A DNA stretch of 7,292 nucleotides. Origin: Eubacterium sp. UBA3720 (GTDB lineage: Bacteria; Bacillota; Clostridia; Lachnospirales; Lachnospiraceae). Position 1 is the stretch's first letter; each line of letters begins with the position of its first letter. Location of the stretch: NCBI GenBank assembly GCA_002371335.1, contig DFHP01000033.1, forward strand, positions 33,630-40,921. The letters are read 5' to 3'. The notes under the pieces were generated by a model. It was not told where the DNA came from, made no database searches, and was given only the letters and a program-made list of their open reading frames with translations. A program made the translations under genes and the position numbers. Positions 5,650-7,292 of the stretch are shown here, one piece after another.

Positions 5650-5736
5650 TCATCTGACAGAAGCAGCTCTGATACTACTTCCGCAGTTCAATCCGCACAA
5701 TGACAGATTTGGATTATTTCTTGTAAATCCTTTCAC
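5650..5736 (-). pseudogene. N-terminal remnant of a DUF3795 protein
   Basis: The GTG at 5736 has an excellent AAGGAGG ribosome site 7 nt upstream and begins 15 nt after the YolD-like stop. The first residues, KGFTRNNPNLSLCGLNCG, match from memory the opening of DUF3795 proteins, where CGLNCGLCPM starts a cysteine-rich, probably metal-binding segment. After the second conserved cysteine the frame changes to SSIRAASVR and stops at 5652-5650, so nearly all of a protein of about 170-190 residues is missing. No frame in 5541-5649 gives a convincing DUF3795 C-terminus. One frame contains DFKSTNRPKNPDNAGKK, which might be a basic tail, but this is weak. Confidence 0.6.
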
Positions 5737-5751
5737 AGGGTTTCCTCCTTT

Positions 5752-6396
5752 TCAGTCTTCCCAGTCTTTCCGGAAGATATCTCCCGATGTTTCGATCTTC
5801 AGGATGTCTTCCATCGGGATCCGCATCTCATCTACCAGGATTGACTTCGTCACTTCGGCATCCACGTTCCGGCAGATACCGGTGATCGTCTTGTACTGTC
5901 CCTGACTGCCATAGGCCTCACTGTTGACGTCGCTGCAGGGCTCATAATATGTGACCGTCACCTGCGGCCGGTTCGCCCTGGCGATCCTGCTGTTATAAGT
6001 CAGATTGTGGAGAATGGAGAACCTCCGATCCAGTTCTTCCCGGTCTTCCGGACCCATTATCACCCGGTCCGTATAGATCTCATTCTTCATGAGGATTGCA
6101 AAGTCAAATCCCCGCAGTGCGTCAAAGGGCGCAAAGAGTTTTGCCCTTTTTGCGGGAGGCATCTCAGGATGCCGGATCCGGAAGGAATCATAACGGTCAT
6201 GTCTGGGCTTACCTTTCAAAAACACATCCCTGTACCGGAAGTTCGCCGGCATCGGCATTACACTCTGCGACGTACTTTTTGCGATTCCGAAACACTTCGC
6301 GATCTCCGTCGTAGAAGGCGTACGGTCATGTTCAATATAAAACTCACCAATATAGGTCCTGATCTTCTTCATAAGTTCCGGGTCTTTGTGTCGCAT
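5752..6396 (-). CDS. Chimeric ORF: LexA-type DNA-binding domain fused to YolD-like protein
   Basis: The single open frame encodes 214 residues. Residues 1-44 (MRHKDPELMKKIRTYIGEFY, then HDRTPSTTEIAKCFGIAKST) match the winged-helix DNA-binding domain of LexA repressors, with the HTH around 27-43. The dimerisation and S24 autopeptidase half (Ser/Lys dyad) is absent. From about residue 50 the protein becomes a near-complete YolD-like protein, with YRDVFLKGKPRHDRYDSFRI, then RAKLFAPFDALRGF (84-97), NEIYTDR, and a C-terminal half with VTVTYYEPCSDVNSEAYG and QYKTITGICRNVDAEVTKSI. In Clostridia these are, as I recall, two adjacent genes, often near a Y-family polymerase. Here they are joined in frame with no ribosome site before the internal ATGs (residues 47 and 49). 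The ATG at 6396 follows GGAGGTG. Upstream is a promoter with an SOS box. It is either a deletion product or a functional fusion. Confidence 0.75.
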   Translation of the reverse strand: MRHKDPELMKKIRTYIGEFYIEHDRTPSTTEIAKCFGIAKSTSQSVMPMPANFRYRDVFLKGKPRHDRYDSFRIRHPEMPPAKRAKLFAPFDALRGFDFAILMKNEIYTDRVIMGPEDREELDRRFSILHNLTYNSRIARANRPQVTVTYYEPCSDVNSEAYGSQGQYKTITGICRNVDAEVTKSILVDEMRIPMEDILKIETSGDIFRKDWED

Positions 6397-6458
6397 AAAG
6401 GCACCTCCAAGCTCTGCAAAATTCTATCGTGAGCAGGCTGCTTTCGTCCTGTGGGTTC

Positions 6459-6487
6459 ATAATACCAAACATATGTTCGATACGCAA
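6459..6487 (-). promoter_or_regulatory. Promoter of the LexA-YolD gene
   Basis: TTGCGT (6487-6482) and TATTAT (6464-6459) are 17 bp apart on the minus strand, a good sigma-A arrangement. Transcription should start near 6452, leaving a leader of about 55 nt before the ATG at 6396. The spacer contains the SOS box. Confidence 0.65.
6466..6479. promoter_or_regulatory. SOS box (LexA operator)
   Basis: On the minus strand the site reads CGAACATATGTTTG, matching the Firmicutes LexA consensus CGAAC-N4-GTTYG in every defined position; the dyad has a single asymmetric base. It lies entirely between the -35 and -10 boxes, where bound LexA would block RNA polymerase. The gene should therefore be induced by DNA damage. 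Confidence 0.82.
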
Positions 6488-6504
6488 GAGTAAATTTGCA
6501 ATTT

Positions 6505-6536
6505 AAAACGAGCTGTCAGCCCCGACCGACAGCCCG
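6505..6536 (-). terminator. Rho-independent terminator after the cpYpsA-like gene
   Basis: Read on the minus strand, CGGGCTGTC (6536-6528) pairs with GACAGCTCG (6517-6509) in a 9-bp stem including one G-T pair, with a 10-nt loop, followed by TTTTAAATT. It lies 24 nt after the gene's stop and separates it from the SOS promoter. Confidence 0.78.
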
Positions 6537-6560
6537 CCAAAAAGTGCTTTCATTTTTCAG

Positions 6561-7127
6561 TTAATATCGTATATATTCTGCCGGAAATTCCAGATTTTCA
6601 GAATTCTGGATTCTTCCATCCTGTTCCCGGGAAGTATCAAAGACCGGCAGGACAGCTGTCAGAACTGCTTTTGCCGTCTCATATGCATCCGGGCATTCGC
6701 TTGCCCTGGGTCCGCCAACACACAGCTCTGTCCCATATGGCAGCGTGCTGATCCATCGGAGGATTTCCGGCACATCTTTCAGCCCGGCCGCTGTAAACAT
6801 CGGTTTGCCAAGATGCTCACCCTCCTCAAGACCGACTTCTGTTCCTTTTGATTCGGCAGCATCCTCCGGAATGATCGTCAGGATCGCATCCGCGTCACGC
6901 ATATTCCACCTGGTCCGCTGCTCCGTCCCGGATAAAGGAGTCTCCTGTAATTCCCGATAGTCCCGAAGGAGTCCCGGAGGATCCGGATAATCCTCCGCCC
7001 AGCCGCCCTTCGGACACCACCCGCAATAGGGGATTTTATGTTCTATGGCAAAGTCCAGGGCGGCCCTGTCAACGCCGCTCTGACCGCCGGTCCGGATTTT
7101 TGCTATTTTTTTTGCTCTTGCTGTCAT
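6561..7127 (-). CDS. cpYpsA / putative molybdenum carrier family protein (SLOG superfamily)
   Basis: This 188-residue protein matches the family formerly called putative molybdenum carrier (PF12694), now placed as circularly permuted YpsA in the SLOG nucleotide-ligand-binding superfamily. Key blocks are RTGGQSGVDRAALDFAIEH (12-30), the signature GWCPKGGWAEDYPDPPG (36-52), QRTRWNMRDADAILTI (70-85), KGTEVGLEEGEHLGKP (94-109) and VGGPRASECPDAY (137-149). The glycine-rich start and the G-T block would contact a nucleotide-derived ligand. The molybdenum name comes from early annotation and is not supported here. The last 25 residues (after PVFDTSREQD) extend past the usual end. ATG 7127 is preceded by AAGGTGAT, a moderate ribosome site. 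It follows the upstream gene by 27 nt and ends at a terminator. Confidence 0.88.
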   Translation of the reverse strand: MTARAKKIAKIRTGGQSGVDRAALDFAIEHKIPYCGWCPKGGWAEDYPDPPGLLRDYRELQETPLSGTEQRTRWNMRDADAILTIIPEDAAESKGTEVGLEEGEHLGKPMFTAAGLKDVPEILRWISTLPYGTELCVGGPRASECPDAYETAKAVLTAVLPVFDTSREQDGRIQNSENLEFPAEYIRY

Positions 7128-7154
7128 AGCGGCATCACCTTGATCAACTGAATT

Positions 7155-7292
7155 TTATAAGTCCGTGCTTCTCGTTACGCTGTAAAGAGTTACCCCTTCC
7201 GGTCTGAAATCCATCTGAACCTCCCAGAACTCAACGCCTGCTTCCGAGGCTTCTTTGAAGGTCTGTGACACTTCCTCATAGTGCGTTGACCT
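7155..7292 (-). CDS. C-terminal fragment, possibly SfsA-like nuclease
   Basis: A 45-residue coding tail enters from the right edge and stops at 7157-7155. It contains STHYEEVSQTFKEASEAGVE, then FWEVQMDFRPEGVTLYS. The pattern T-H-x4-x4-(F/L)-K-E-A-x3-A-G-V-E followed by a strand with P-x-x-(V/I) resembles the end of SfsA DNA/RNA nucleases (THPEFG...LREA...AGVEILAYDC), with one inserted residue and without the usual DC pair. The match is weak and other families are possible. It is probably co-transcribed with the cpYpsA-like gene. Confidence 0.5.
   Translation of the reverse strand, partial: RSTHYEEVSQTFKEASEAGVEFWEVQMDFRPEGVTLYSVTRSTDL

Noticed and set aside
5582..5905. Plus-strand open frame across the marR - YolD intergenic region
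   Set aside because: Half of it is antisense to the YolD-like coding end and it has no plausible ribosome site or family match.
6347..6460. Short ATG frame (MNPQDESSLLTIEF...) overlapping the LexA-YolD start, considered as a leader peptide
   Set aside because: Its ATG overlaps the predicted -10 box, upstream of the expected transcription start, so it would not be on the mRNA.
1..7292. CRISPR arrays, tRNA or rRNA genes, insertion sequences, integrase or attachment sites
   Set aside because: Reading both strands showed no regularly spaced repeats, cloverleaf-like segments, transposase motifs or terminal repeats that could explain the deletions.

Overview
All recognisable genes lie on the minus strand, so transcription runs from high to low coordinates. 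Moderate GC, strong AGGAGG-type ribosome sites, a Firmicutes-type SOS box and the families present (Flavodoxin_4, YolD-like beside LexA, DUF3795, AbiEii, probable DUF4869) suggest a gut-type Clostridia genome, probably Lachnospiraceae. This is inferred from gene content, not from any search.

Layout in transcription order. 7292-6561: a C-terminal fragment (weakly SfsA-like) is followed after 27 nt by a cpYpsA/SLOG-family gene, which ends at a rho-independent terminator near 6505-6536. 6487-5650: a promoter with an SOS (LexA) box in its spacer drives a chimeric ORF. That ORF joins a LexA-type DNA-binding domain, without the S24 peptidase half, to a YolD-like protein; the start of a DUF3795 gene follows and is cut off after about 19 codons. 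5540-3382: an apparently intact operon, marR - DUF5131 radical SAM - SPL-type radical SAM, with translational coupling. Its promoter is covered by a perfect 14-bp inverted repeat and it ends at a terminator. 3284-1408: an intact redox operon, flavodoxin - NTF2-like - short-chain dehydrogenase. 1393-1: a run of damaged genes continuing the same operon: an NAD(P)H-dependent FMN reductase missing its middle, the tail of an unrecognised gene, a truncated metallophosphoesterase, an AbiEii-type nucleotidyltransferase missing its middle, and the first codons of a probable DUF4869 gene.

The two main points are these. First, the MarR-controlled pair of radical SAM enzymes looks intact and tightly regulated but has no obvious substrate. 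Second, five or six genes keep a recognisable start (and often the correct end) but have lost the interior, while the two operons between them are whole. The second pattern could be real serial deletion decay or an assembly artefact. One junction, LexA HTH to YolD, left a long in-frame ORF that could be a working SOS-controlled fusion. I saw no CRISPR array, tRNA, rRNA, transposase or integrase.
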